64,000 bases of DNA from Carettochelys insculpta (GCF_033958435.1 NC_134138.1:180094798-180158797), one strand, 5' to 3'; numbered from the stretch's first letter, positions 46,339 to 58,346 are shown. Notes: generated by a model not told the origin, from the sequence alone. Translations and numbers: made by a program.

Positions 46339-46351
46339 AAAACTATAGATA

Positions 46352-47240
46352 GTTCAGTTTGTATTGACCTGGTGAAATGCCTACAGGTGTGAAGGATAGA
46401 ATCATGGACATTATATATATATATCCTAAAATTGGAAGAAACCTCAAGAGTCCAGTCCTCTGCACTCACAGAAGAATTTATCACCATCTCTGAAGGACGT
46501 GGACTTGTTATGACATCTAGGCAGATTTATATGCAGTACCAGGGAGGAGGCGCTCACGGTAGTACACGTAAGCCCCAGTGGCGTACTTGATGATAAATTT
46601 AGGCGGCTAGGTAGAAGGTTAAATTCCAGGGTGTTCATGGTAGCATTCTCTGAAATGCTTTCAGTTCCACGCATAGGACTAGTTGGACTGGCAGATCTGC
46701 TGGGTGTTAGTGTATGGATGAGACAACGTTGTGAGCAGAGATTTCGATTTATTGGGAACAGGGTTGTCTTTAGGGGAAGGAGATACCATTCAGTGAAAGA
46801 TGGGCTGCACCTAAACCAAACTGGAATCTGATAGCTGGTGTGTAAAATTATTAGTTGGTAGAGGAGTTTTTAAACTAAGGACTCAGGGAAGTCAACAAGT
46901 GTGGTATAGAATGTGGTTCAGATAGATATGTCCTGTAGCATTAAAGGGAATGCTTTATGCCCTCATGAAGAGAAGATGATAGAAGTAGATAAAATACATG
47001 TAGGAACTGAAGAGAAACAGTCAAGCAAGAGACAGTTCAATTCAGTTGCATCAGATGAAGACACACAACTAAACACTGACATGCTTTGTGAGTGCTTGTA
47101 GACAAATGCAAAAATTCTAAACACTGACATGAGTTAAATTAATTGGCTGATCATGAATGAGGATGTTGATTTAACAGATATCACAGAAACCGAGAAGAAC
47201 AATGATAATCAATAGGAGACAGTAATACCGAGTACAAAGA
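46352..47240 (+). pseudogene. old CR1 LINE, ORF1 C-terminal part and start of ORF2
   Basis: 46631-46831 encodes VAFSEMLSVPRIG...RFRFIGNR...[10 protein letters not shown], matching residues of the intact ORF1 ([25 protein letters not shown]). A short piece 46397-46505 looks like a reversed CR1 3' end ('agaatcatggac', 'ttggaagaaacctcaagag') inserted secondarily. 47150-47240 corresponds to the ISET region of the ORF2 endonuclease ('gatatcacagaaac'). Heavily mutated. Confidence 0.75.
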
Positions 47241-48214
47241 AGCAGGTAAACTGTTTTATTGTGAAAATAGCCCTATGTATGTGTAATGCTCTAGGCGCAG
47301 GGATCTTATCAGTCTGCATCTGTAGGGGACCACACCATCTCGCCGCACAATGTACATCACTTATTATGGGGATTTCGCAGAGCAAGAGGAGTCTGGAGCT
47401 CATGCCTATTTTTAGTGGGTGAGCAGTAACAATAAGGACTGGAAAGCAAGTATCTCTAGCTCAAATGTGGATGCAGGGCTGAGCAACTAAAGCAGTCAAT
47501 GAGCTTGGACCCTTAGTCAGGGCAGGGTAGCAAGAGTCTATGCTTCAGGCCTGGATGCAGGGCTGAGCAGCCAAAGGGAGGGGAGTGGATTCTAGTGCTG
47601 GTTGATGGCTGACAAATGCAAGTTTCTTGGTTCAGAGAGGGGGAAACTGCCATGCCAGGGTTTGGGGTGGCAGGGGGATCCATGCCCACCTGATACACTT
47701 TATCACGGGCCAGGGCTCTACCAGTGGTAAAGTGATATGCCACTGAGTCAGTGGGGACCCTGCCTGAAACATGCTGACCTAATCTCTCTCAGTGAGGCAA
47801 CCAGACTGGGGTTGTCAGCTGCTGGGTCACTTCCTAACTCCCCCTCGTTATGTACCTCGGTTTGTAGAGGGCCTTCTGGGTCATCAGCGTAGAAGGCCTG
47901 CAGCAACCCTGGTGACTTCTCCAGGGTTTGGTCAGGATACAACTCCAGCAAATCTGGCCAGTCATCAGCCCCACAGAGGCCTGCTCCATTCTTCCGGTCT
48001 GGGAACGACCAGGAGACATCTGGCTCTTCCAGCAGCTGCAGCCCAACCTAACTCCCAGACCTGCCTTTCATCTTTCCCATCCCACCCACTAACTTCTGGG
48101 TGGAGGGATTAGCATGTCTTGGCTGCCCCCACGAGGGCCTGGAGTGGGATTCTTTCCTGTCTGGGTGCATGGGAGACCACACCACCTCATTACAATATGA
48201 CAGAAAGCACATTC
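47241..48214. mobile_element. unidentified ~1-kb insertion in old CR1
   Basis: CR1 sequence is lost at about 47240 and resumes at about 48215, so this is secondary sequence. It carries direct repeats 'ggaccacaccatctcgccgc' (47328) and 'gagaccacaccacctcatta' (48171), and 'tggatgcagggctgagca' at 47467 and 47553. 'gttttatt' near the left edge and 'aataaaac' near the right edge form short inverted ends. An LTR or DNA transposon is possible. Boundaries are approximate. Confidence 0.5.
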
Positions 48215-50404
48215 AGATATAATAAAACTCTTACAGTAAGAGAAATTTTGTTCATGGATAATACTAATATAGTTGTATGAATATACTCTTGACCACATGA
48301 CCAGGATAATGAATATGACTGTGCTGTGCTCAAGGAGCTTAGGGAGCCTGCATAAACTGAAAACTCAGTAATAAAGGGGGATTTCAGCTAACCTTTAATC
48401 AACTGAGAAGATGTTATCATAGGACTGGATACCTGGATCAAATGTGTAGACACCAGTGATAGCTGCTTCTTGACACAGCCTGGCCTGGAACCCACAATGG
48501 GAGAGGCATATACAGGATCTGATTTCAGGAAGTGAATGTAGCTGAACTGCTCTGCATAAGCAATCATAATGTAATTATATTTAATTTTTTGTGAATAGAG
48601 GGAGGAAAGGAGAAATGCCAAAATCTTTAACTTCACAAAAATAGTTAGAAGAATTAAATGCCTGCCTGTATGGAAAGCTTTCAGAAACACCACAACATAG
48701 GCTCAAACTATATGCATACCTCAAATTAAAAACAAAACAAAGCAAAGCAAAGCAAAGCAAAACAAAACAAAACGAAACAAAAAAACAGTAAGAGGATGAA
48801 ACGTCCCAATGTAACTAAAACCAAGAGTAAAAGAGGTAGTTAGAGAAAACAGCATATTTTTTTTAAATTGAAAGTGAAATCCTACTGAGAATAATAGAAG
48901 GGAACGTAGATGACAAATGAAGTATAAAAGTATAATGATGTAGGACAGAAAACAATTTGAAGAGCAAGTACCAAAAGGCACCGAAACTAACGAGAAAAAA
49001 GTTTTTAAGTATATAACAAGCAAAAAATCCTGACAAGCAATCAATGGGACCAGTGGATGATCAAGGCATTAAAGAAGCTCTCAGGGAAGACAAACCATTG
49101 CGGAGAAGATTAAATGAATTCTTTGTGTCAGGCCTTGCTGCAGATCATGTGAGATTCCTACACCTGAACCATTCTTTTAAGGTGACAAATCTGAGGAACC
49201 GTTCCAGATTCAGATGTCAATAGAAGAGGCTTTAGAACAGATTGATAAATTATAGTAATTAGTTCCTATGAACAGATGATATTAACTGAAGAGTTCTGAA
49301 TGAAGTCAAATGTGAAATTCCCAAAATACTGTGTTATGTAAACTGTCACTTGGCGCTTCTAGGTACTGATGTTTTTTTAAAAAGCACTGGAGGTGTTCCT
49401 GGTACTTACAGGCTGGTAAGCCTAACTTCCATGCCAAAGAAACTGGTCAAAACCTATAGTGAAGAACAGAATTGTCAGACATATATATGAACATGATATG
49501 TTGGGGGAAGAGTCAATGTGGCTTTTAAAAAAGGGGAATCATGGCTTTTCTTTGAGGATATCAACAAGCATGTTGATAAAGGTGATCCAGTGCATATGAT
49601 GTAGTAGTTGCACTTTCAGAAAGCCTTAGATAAGGTCACTCACTGATGGCTCTTTACCAAACTAAGCAGTCATAGGATCAGAGGGAAGTTCCTCTCATGA
49701 ATCAGTAACTGGTTAAAAGACAGGAAATGAATAATAGGAATGAATGGCCAGTTTTCATGTAGGGGAGGGTGAATGCAGGGTCCTGCAAATATCTGTGTTT
49801 TGACCAAAGTTGTTTATCGTATTTGTGAATGATTTGGAAAAGTGAGTAAAGACAGAGGTGCCATAATTTGTAGGCCATAGAAAATTGCTGAAGACAGTAT
49901 CAAGATTTACAAAGGGAAGTCAGAAAATTGAGACTGGGTAAGAAAATGGGAGATAAAATTCAGTGATGAACATGGGAAAAATATTTCTAACTATGCATAT
50001 AAAATGATGAGTTCTAAATTAGCTGTTACCAGTCGTGGAAGAAATCTTGACGTCATTATGGACAGTTCTCTGAAAATATCTGCTTAATGTGCAGTGGCAA
50101 TCAAAAAAGCTAATAGTGTTAGGAACCTTGAGAAGGAGTTAGCTATTCAGACAGAAAATACCATAATGCCACTGTACAACTCTATGGTACACCCACACCC
50201 TGAATGCTGTGTACAGTTCTGGATGCCCATGAACAGGAGACTACAGAGAAGGACAAGAAAAATGATTAGGGATATGAAGCAGGTTCTGTATGAAGAGAGC
50301 TTAAGAAGACTGGGACTGTTCATTTTAGAAAAGAGAGGAGTAAAGGGAAACGTGAGAGAAGTCTAAAATTATGGTATGAAGAAAGTCTTATTTACCCCTT
50401 CACA
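48215..50404 (+). pseudogene. old CR1 LINE, ORF2 region
   Basis: Aligns in order with the intact ORF2: 'ataaagggggatttcag' (GDFN region, 48373), 'ctcagggaagacaaaccatt' (49080), 'gtactgatgtttttttaaa', 'caggctggtaagcctaactt' (NYRPISL region, 49410), 'gtagttgcactttcagaaag' (DFQKAF region, 49600) and a clean block 50094-50366 matching [13 protein letters not shown]...[11 protein letters not shown]. Many frameshifts and deletions. Cut at 50404 by a pogo-like element. Confidence 0.85.
48727..48786. repeat. (AAAGC/AAAAC)n pentanucleotide repeat
   Basis: Tandem caaag and caaaa units, expanded inside the old CR1 copy. Confidence 0.8.
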
Positions 50405-50406
50405 TA

Positions 50407-50691
50407 CAGTAAACCCCAAAAATACACGGCTTCAAGTTGCGCGTAACTCTTTTTAACATGAGTTAAGCATAACTTGAAGCTGTTCTGCGGATATCAGCCT
50501 GCCTAGCTAAGAACCCCTTCTCCCTGCCTTCCCCCAGTGACACCACTGTCAGGTTGACAACTGCATTGCTGGTGGAAGGCAGGGAGAAGCAGCCGGTGGG
50601 ACTTCACATGCTTAAAGTTAACTGCATAATTGGATTTGGATTGAGTGCTTGGGATCTTGCAGAGTTGAGCATTACATGAAAGAATATACTG
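50407..50691. mobile_element. pogo/Tigger-like miniature element in old CR1
   Basis: Starts after TA with CAGTAAACCCCAAAAATACA and ends AGAATATACTG, an inverted CAGTA/TACTG pair. 'gcttcaagttgcgcgtaact' and 'agcataacttgaagc' pair inside it. CR1 reads 'cccttcacata' before it and 'caagaac' after it, matching the continuous CR1 sequence 'cccataatacaagaac'. Confidence 0.65.
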
Positions 50692-51598
50692 CAAGAACAT
50701 TACTAAAACACGAGCATGCAGAAAAACAGAGGAGGACAATATAGTCTTTCAGCATCATGGTGCCCTATATTGTTTTCTGCATTATGATGAGCACATGCTG
50801 ATTTTGTTAATATATATGGGATTGACCGAGAATGCTGGATAGAGGAGCCTTTCATTGGTTCGGTGAGAAAAGAGCGTTTCATCATTAGTTTATGGAGGGA
50901 GAGATAAGGCAGGAAGGAAGGAATGGGTGGGTAGTGGAAATAGAAATAAAATAAAACAGAATAAAAACCACACACGCACTCCTCCGTAAGGGCTAAATTA
51001 ACTGCATGGATGACTTTATTGATGTTTGTCCCTTAAAGAATAACACTTTTTAGAACAGCTATGCATGTAAAAATAGGATCACCCCACCTCCCATCAGCCA
51101 CAATTATAGTATTATAGACTTAATAAACTGTAGATGTAGGACCTCAGAGATCCAGAGAGGGGAAAAGGGAAGTGGGTTTTTTTGTTTTTTGGTTTTTTTT
51201 TTGAAACATTCTCACTTCGCAGTAGTTATGGGTATGATCCTACTGTTGCTAGGGAGAGCAGAATCACTCCATTTTTTTATTTTGAACACCTGTTGTCCAG
51301 AGCTTGTGATTTAGGGCATCATCTAAAGGCACTTGAAGTCAATGAGAATAGTTTCATGCAAACTAATGGACTTTGGAGTGGTCACTTGGTCGGAAGGTTT
51401 GCATACAATGGACCTGCTCGTGCTCCTTTTGAACTCTGTTTTTGGGATTGGAGCAAAATCAAGGCCAGGGTATCCTGGAGATGGTGATTATTTATAGTTT
51501 GTATTATTGTAGCACCTAGGAAGCCTAGTCATATACTCTATTGTGCAAAGTGTTGTATAAACACAGGACAAAAAGACAGTCTGTGCTCCATGGAGTCT
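50692..51598. other. unassigned, probably intronic
   Basis: Nothing recognised. A poly-T run lies at 51178-51202. Confidence 0.4.
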
Positions 51599-51601
51599 AA
51601 G

Positions 51602-51779
51602 ATGGTGGTTTTCATTTTTTTTTTTCATTTGTAGACCCTTTAAACATTTCAAATGGAGAAGTGGGCCTCTGAAAATATTAGATTTAGTCGGTAGATCCCC
51701 AGTTGTTAGGAGACTAGAGGTTGAAAACACTGTTTCGTGATAACTACAACCTTAAGTCACAACAGGTTGAAAACCACTG
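51602..51779. repeat. hAT-like repeat
   Basis: Left end 'ggtggttttcattttt' and right end 'aggttgaaaaccactgg' are inverted matches. The interior reads 'tttgtagaccctttaaac' and 'gtagatccccagttgttagg'. This resembles a hAT family with 'gtggttttcaacc' ends. Confidence 0.5.
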
Positions 51780-52838
51780 GCTAAAAGCTAGAGATGACAG
51801 GTGGATACAGGCAGATGGGAGACTAGAGGTGAAACAGACATTGTTGGCTAGCCAGATGTGAGTGTTTTATTTTTTGCTTTTGTTTTTGTTTTTTTTTAAA
51901 GCCAGTGGGCCTCAGGAGAGTATTGAGGAGGGATTTCAAGATGGATAGTGAGGTAACCTTACAAATCTTTGAGGGGAAATAGGGAACAGAGGTGTGAGGC
52001 AGCATGGGAGAAAGCACGAATGTGTTTGAAAACTTAACAAGTGGGCAGTAGGAATCTGACATCATAGACAAAATGAGATGAGCATTGACAGCTCAGAAGT
52101 GAATGTATATTTTTCACTAAAGAGAAAAAAGAAATTATCAGTTCGAAATTATGTTATCATTGGTACACTCAAGCAATTAAAACCTTTTGAAATGTTTAAC
52201 TTTTTGAAACATATCAGAAAAACTCAATGCAGAAGTTTAGTATGGGATAGTTTTATAATCCTCAAAAAGTAAGGCAATCGCTGACATTTTGGCCCTTTAC
52301 ACTCTCCGTTCATCACTAGATGAGTCCCTGAGTGAATTAACAGAATTTTAGTTTAATCTTTGAACCTGTGTTTATCCCTTTACTACTTTAAGGTCAACTC
52401 CACAAAGCAGTCTGGTAGTCCTTAACGCTTGTTAGACCTCAGTGTTATTGGAGCATTGCGTTTGTATTTGTGTAAAATGATAAACTATGAATGAAATGTT
52501 TCCACTCTGGACAATATAGGTGAACTTGGAATATTAAATCTTGCACATCCAGAGAAACTGAGTGGATTTGAGTTCCCCCTAGATCTTGCCCATCCAAATA
52601 TTTTGAAGTTAAGGAACCTGGTTAGCTCAGAACTTGACAATTTTGACTTCACAAGCAGCTTTAGAAATGTAAAAAAAAAAATGTAGGTCTAGATGATGCT
52701 TTCAAAGTGATTTAAAATCAAATCAAACCTGTATTTGTATAATCAACTTGGGGCTTTACTAAGGATTTTCGTCAAGTTATTTTAATCCATTAAAACCATG
52801 TTTTATAATAAAGTTAAACAAAATAATGAGGGCCACAC
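51780..52838. other. unassigned, probably intronic
   Basis: AT-rich, nothing recognised. Confidence 0.4.
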
Positions 52839-52841
52839 TCA

Positions 52842-53277
52842 GGCCATGTCTACGCTAGCCAAGAACTTTGAAATGGCCATGCAAATTTGCATGGCCATTT
52901 CGAAGTTTACTAATGAAGCTCTGAAATACATATTTAGCACCTCATTAGCATGCGGGCGGCCGCGGCACTTCGAAATTGACGCAGCTCGCCGCCGCGCTTC
53001 TCGTCCAGACGGGGCTCCTTTTCGAAAGGACCCCACCTACTTCAAAGTCCCCTTATGAGCAGATAGGAATAAGGGGACTTTGAAGTAGCCGGGGTCCTTT
53101 CAAAAAGGAGCCCCATCTGGACGAGCCGTGCAGCGGCGAGCCGCGTCAATTTCGAAGTGCCACGGCCGCCCGCATGCTAATGAGGCGCTGAATATGTATT
53201 TCAGCACTTCATTAGTAAACTTTGAAATGGCCATTTGCATGGCCATTTCGAAGTTTTTGGCTAGTGTAGACGTAGCC
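52842..53277. mobile_element. foldback DNA transposon, family B copy 3
   Basis: 436 bp with exact tca duplications (52839-52841, 53278-53280). Ends GGCCATGTCTACGCTAGCCA and TGGCTAGTGTAGACGTAGCC are inverted copies. The two halves pair around a centre near 53060. Confidence 0.9.
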
Positions 53278-53280
53278 TCA

Positions 53281-54112
53281 CTTTATTAAGTAGGTATAAG
53301 TGTACTGCAGTTAACTGAACTGATTGTGTTGGCACCAACCATTAAGTTCTCAGCCTCAAGCAAGTGGCTAGAGAGGCCTGCATAGACAGAAATCAGTGTC
53401 AGCTGATCCACAGGGCTCTGTGCCTGCGAACGGCAGCAGCTAAAGGAGAAGAACGTGGTGGTGCTTCTCCCATGAGCTGGGATGCTGCGCTAGCAGCTCC
53501 TCCCAGCCCAGCCTTGGCCTCATCCACATCTCCTGTCTGGAGGTTGTACCGCATGGCTGGGGGAAAGGCAAAGGTGGCACAGCTGCACAGCTGGGAGAAG
53601 CTGCCATTACGGGGCACTGGCTCCTTGGAGTAGCAGCATCCCATTCTTCTTCGATTGCTGCGGCTTCCAGGAGTAGATCCTGAGGATTAGCCAATGCTGG
53701 TTGTGATCCATAAAATTTTTATCCATGCGGGGCTCTATATGTGGTAATGCAGGCCTCTGTCCATGGGAGTTCAGTGTAAGAAAGTTTGAACTTTGTTCAG
53801 GATTTGCAAAAAGGGAAAGTGACTTTGTACAAAATGGCATCTTAAAAGAGTTCAATTTTCAAAAAGTGTTGTGTGCACAGTCTTTGAAAATCAGACCCTA
53901 TGAAGACGTCTCAAGATCGGTAGCAACAAATTAAGGCTTTCAAAATTATTAGTTACATTTTAAAATCTTGGCCTACATTTCATCATCTTTGGGCAGCATT
54001 TCACTATTTTATTTACATATTTAGTGTCTGGCTAGTCCAGTTTTGTTTTTTGTTTTTTTTCTGAAACCAGACTCAAAATCAAGCTAGACTGCAGTTGGAG
54101 TTAAATAATAGG
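53281..54112. other. unassigned sequence
   Basis: 53380-53700 is GC-richer, with several short overlapping frames on both strands ('gcagctcctcccagcccagc' region). They have no domains or splice signals I can defend, so no gene is called. Confidence 0.4.
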
Positions 54113-54120
54113 ATCTAAAC

Positions 54121-54449
54121 CAGGGGTAAGCAACCCCTGGCATGGGTGCCAAAAGTGGCACGAGAGCCAATTTTTATCAGCACGTGAGGCAATAGTTTAG
54201 CCCTGCCCTCCTTCTTCATGCAGCCAGGAGCTTGCTCAAAGCCATGCCAACTGTCGGTTGACAAAAGACCAAATAATGCTACCAATCACCATCTAAATTA
54301 AGATGTAGAGCTTAGCTGTTCATTTATTCATGAAACTGTTGTCAGTATGACTATTAGTGAATTTAAAAATTATCACTGGCACTTGGAACATACATAGAGG
54401 TCAAAAGGTCAGGTTTCTGCTCTGTGCCTCAGAAAGGTCGATGACCCCA
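54121..54449 (+). mobile_element. hAT-type non-autonomous DNA transposon
   Basis: Flanking 8-bp sequences atctaaac (54113-54120) and atctaaaa (54450-54457) agree at 7 of 8 positions. Left end CAGGGGTAAGCAACCCCTGG, right end AGGTCGATGACCCCA, weakly inverted. It contains 'gtgccaaaagtggcacgaga', a motif of a common turtle repeat. Confidence 0.7.
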
Positions 54450-54457
54450 ATCTAAAA

Positions 54458-56705
54458 CATCTTAGTTCTCCTCTCTCTCTCTCTCTCAATTTGAAACATG
54501 CTCTTAATGCTTTTCCAGGTTTATAAGCCTTATTTAAATTAAAATGTAAACATAATAATGGGTGTGGCACCAAAATGATCTTTTTCTAGTTGTCATAGTC
54601 AGCTTCCATTAACTCTGTCCCACCTGACTGTGCTTCAGTATCTACTGACCAGAGAATGGTTCCTTGGTGTGATAATGAAACTGACTGACAAACATAATGA
54701 TGTGGAATTTAATGTTCTCCATTGTGGGTACAGTGCAAATGATGGTAATGCAAACATCTGTGCCAGTGTGCTTCATTCTTCATCTGCCCCTCCCCACTAA
54801 AAAGATGCATTTGCTATGTTCGTTCAATCTTTGGTTTCTTGGCTACTCAAAAGGATGTCAAAAAGTGTGAAAATTTGGGGGTTGTTTGTGAAATGGTCAC
54901 ATGTTTATTGATCTCTCTAAAATTCCCCAAAACTGTGTGTCTCACTGCCAGTTGTTTGAGCTGTCCTATGGTTTGGATAAATTATGCTAGTGTGGTATGT
55001 GACCCTGTTTGTTGTTCAGTAACCAGAAAGCATACTCCAATTGCCTGAAAGGTTGCAGAGTATCTGCAGTAACTCTGGCACCTTCCTCAAAAGTTTGACA
55101 GGGGCAGAAATCTAAAGGAGAAGAGTGTCCCTGCCCTAACTTATACATTTTTTCCTGCAGGGTGTGTGTACAATGCCTAGCACAAGTGGTTCTCGTCTGA
55201 CACTAGGATTCTAGCCCCTGCCCTGGGGTAGCCATAGGGTTGGCTGCAATGCCCTGTTGAGTGCAGTGATTATGTGTTGGTATATTGGACAACACCCCCA
55301 TATACCTTCTCAGCGCCTTCTTATTGCCCATGATGGTTGGTGCATCATATCTTGCAGATTACCAGATCATTAGCAGTTCTTTACAGCCTTTTATTCACTT
55401 ATCTGTATATAGTTTCTTGCCCTGTTCCAGTAGTCTCCAGAGTCCTTATGAAACTCAAACAGGGTGATCCTCATAGCACCAGGTTGGCCAGGCCAGCAAT
55501 GGTTAAGCCCACTGCTGAACCTCTCAGTGACCACTTCTCTATAGCTACCACTCCAGCCAGACCTGCTGTCCCAAAACATGGTAGTCTTCTCCATTTAAAC
55601 CTGGAGATGCTGCACCTGAAGGCTTGGTTGATGCATGGGTGACTGAACAGGAGCAGCAATGCTCAGCGCAGGTCCAACAGGTCCTGATGGGCAGTAGAAA
55701 GCCCTTCACCAGAGTGAGCTAGCTGGCTAAATGGACTTGGTATGCCTGCTAGACCTCTGAGGAAGGTGTTTGGCCTAAGTGCATCAGTCAGATTTCATTC
55801 AGTACTTAAAATGCTTAAAAAAAGTACTCCTTGTATTCACTTTCTTAAAAGGCTTTGGCAACAGGGCTGGCTTTCCAGGAAGTGGGAGAAAGGATAGAAA
55901 TTATAAACACACTGTCATTTTGCCTGATGCAGTTGAAAATTTTTCAGTTTGTAACTCATCTGCCATCTCTGATTTAAATAGACACAGTACACTGTCCTTT
56001 CTGAGACATGCAGGGCAATAGGTAGGCTCCAAAATTATGAATGAAGTAAATCTAAAACTGTCTTTTTATATGCACGCCAAAAGCTTGGTGCATGATGCTA
56101 TTCAGTTTCTTACTTAGATATTAAATTTAGAGGTGCGTGGAATTTGTTCAAGTTTGCTGCATTTGTTCAGGTTTGTTAGCCACCTATTTTACAAGCTTTC
56201 CTTCTTAGTAAGTTCTTCTGGGACTGCTTAAAGTAACATGAGTAACTACATATTAAACCTCGATTCCAGCTTTTGCACTAACATTGCATAATATGAGCAG
56301 TTATTTATGACAGTGTTGCATCCTTTTGTTGATGTCTCATCTCCCAAACTGTAAAGCGCGGGGAATGAGTCTTACAGCCCCTTTCCAGGCAACAGATTTG
56401 ACTTAGCTTTGTGTGTTTGTTTAGTTTTAATAAGAAGGCATCCATTTTAGTAATCCCTACCAAGCTCCAGAAAATCTGTTGGAATCACATAGTTAGTGCT
56501 TTCCATCCATTAGAGTGTACTTTTAAGGAAAAAACTGGTAGGCCTTTTGTTTTACTCTTAATCCCTGCATCATTCATTGTTTATTTTAAAGCCTCTACCA
56601 CGGTATTATAATGGAGGAGCACAGATGTTCTCCATTAGTTATTCTAGATTCGTAAAACAACAGCAACTAATTCATCTCTGTTAGAAAATGTTCAGTCTGA
56701 CTTAT
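54458..56705. other. long unassigned, probably intronic stretch
   Basis: AT-rich, with a (CT)n run at 54468-54485. Short frames at 55285-55660 have no domain. No gene, RNA or clear repeat was recognised. Confidence 0.4.
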
Positions 56706-56710
56706 GTAAT

Positions 56711-56998
56711 TGTAGCCAACCAGGCTCGGGTTCCCCAGAGACGAGGCTGCACCCAGAAGGCGAGTGCTATATTTGGTTTAATGAAAGCGCGTGACACCCG
56801 CGACGGGAGCCCCGGAGACGCCGCAGTCACCAGTGGGGAAAAACCCGACGCGTCGGAGCTTCGCTCGGGGAGAGGGTCTGTAACAGGCCTCCTAACACTA
56901 GCTGATAAGCTGAGCCTATTAACATAAAATTGCCTAAAATTGCCTATGCATTCCTTATCACTATCTCTAGTGGCCTACTGCCAGTATAGCCTTGGGGT
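56711..56998 (-). mobile_element. solo LTR, left part (interrupted by CR1)
   Basis: Starts TGTAGCCAACC directly after gtaat (56706-56710). The matching right end is at 61744, followed by gtaat (61745-61749). TGTAG and CTACA ends are inverted. This part is GC-rich and CpG-rich (56740-56880). The complement of 'tttaat' (56777-56782) gives an ATTAAA signal, suggesting minus orientation with the R/U5 side here. Confidence 0.85.
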
Positions 56999-57099
56999 AA
57001 GTGGCTGCTTATATTTGGAGGTTTTGGGCTTGTGTGTTTGTTTGGAGTTTGGAGTTTGTTTGTTTGGAGTGCTGAGCTGAGTGTTTGTTTGTTTGTTTG

Positions 57100-57140
57100 A
57101 AAGGCCGTGTGCTCAGGCAGGCAGGCAGGCAGGCAGTTGG
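57100..57140. repeat. (GGCA)n short tandem repeat in CR1 5' UTR
   Basis: Tandem 'ggca' units ('caggcaggcaggcaggcagg'), a short variable region in the leader. TTTG units precede it at 57041-57100. Confidence 0.75.
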
Positions 57141-57422
57141 AAGCTGATTAGGTTTGAATTGAAACACTGTGTGCTGATTGGCTGAGCTGTAGGCAGAGGG
57201 AGGAGCTCTCAGGGAGGCCGAGCACTTAAACCCTGCTAGTAAGCGACCAGGGAGCTTTGCGACCGGGTGCTGGCAAACAGGGTGCGTGCTAACAGGAGGG
57301 AGTTTGGAGAGGGGAGCTTGGAGGGAGCCAGTGACTTACTTCTGTTGCCCTTAAACTAAATCCTTTATAACAACCTCTATCTGAAACATTTAATTAACCC
57401 TCATATATAACTAGAGTAGGAA

Positions 57423-58346
57423 ATGGAGGCAGAAGCCCAGCAGCAGAGTGGGGGCTATCCTGTTTATTGTGTCGAGTGCAGTATGTATGACTACCTACCC
57501 TGTGGGCGGGTGGCGTATGTGTGCGCTCGATGCAAGGAGCTCCTGGCCCTCAGAGACCGAGTGCGTGCTTTGGAGGCCAGGGTGGCTGAACTGGAGGAGC
57601 TAAGGAAGGCAGAGGTGTTTGTGGATGAGACTTTCCGGGACATAGTAGGGCTGTCCCACCTCCAATCTGACAGTCCTGAGGCTGTTACGGAGGATGAAAG
57701 GCTCAGGGAAGGAGAGCAGTCAAGGGGAGCAGAGGGAAACCATCCCGTAGTTGGGACCCTCCTTCCAGAGGGTGATGTTGTATCCTCTCGTGCCGAGGAT
57801 ACTTCTCCGGGGGAGGGAGCGCCAGCTGTTAGGAAGAAGCAGGTTTTAGTAGTGGGGGATTCGATCATTAGAAATATAGATAGTTGGGTTTGTGATGACC
57901 GGGAGAACCGTATGGTGACTTGCCTGCCTGGTGCGAAGGTTGCGGATCTCTCGAGGCATCTAGACAGACTTATGGGCAGTGCTGGGGAGGAGCCGGTCGT
58001 CGTGGTACATGTTGGTACCAATGACATAGGGAAGGGTAGAAGAGATGTTCTGGAGGCCAAATTTAGGTTACTAGGAAAGAGACTGAAATCCAGAACATCT
58101 TTGGTGGCATTCTCTGAAATGCTTCCAGTTCCACGCGCAGGGCCAGATAGACAGGCAGAACTTCAGAGTCTCAATGCGTGGATGAGACGATGGTGTAGGG
58201 AAGAGGGGTTTAGATTTATTAGGAACTGGGGACACTTTTGGGGTAGGGGGAGCCTATACAGGAAGGATGGGCTCCACCTAAATCAAGGTGGATCCAGACT
58301 GCTGGCATTAAACATTAAAAAGGTCATAGAGCAGTTTTTAAACTAA
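57423..58346 (+). CDS. CR1 ORF1 protein, SGNH esterase-like
   Basis: 307 codons, complete. The N-terminus has a Cys-rich segment ([12 protein letters not shown], then CARC, about residues 18-38), possibly metal-binding, followed by a short coiled coil (about 43-62). An acidic variable linker lies at about 65-135. Residues 140-300 form an esterase/lipase-like domain of the SGNH type: GDS at 145-147 (nucleophile Ser147), GTND at 198-201 (Asn200) and DGLH at 282-285 (Asp282, His285). ORF1 proteins of CR1 are thought to bind element RNA; the role of the esterase domain is unclear. The Met is the first in a clean frame, just after the leader. ORF2 follows 110 bases downstream in another frame, so reinitiation is needed. 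Confidence 0.92.
   Translation: MEAEAQQQSGGYPVYCVECSMYDYLPCGRVAYVCARCKELLALRDRVRALEARVAELEELRKAEVFVDETFRDIVGLSHLQSDSPEAVTEDERLREGEQSRGAEGNHPVVGTLLPEGDVVSSRAEDTSPGEGAPAVRKKQVLVVGDSIIRNIDSWVCDDRENRMVTCLPGAKVADLSRHLDRLMGSAGEEPVVVVHVGTNDIGKGRRDVLEAKFRLLGKRLKSRTSLVAFSEMLPVPRAGPDRQAELQSLNAWMRRWCREEGFRFIRNWGHFWGRGSLYRKDGLHLNQGGSRLLALNIKKVIEQFLN

Noticed and set aside
53364..53694. Possible exon cluster in a GC-richer stretch
   Set aside because: Frames on both strands with no consistent acceptor/donor pair and no recognisable protein.
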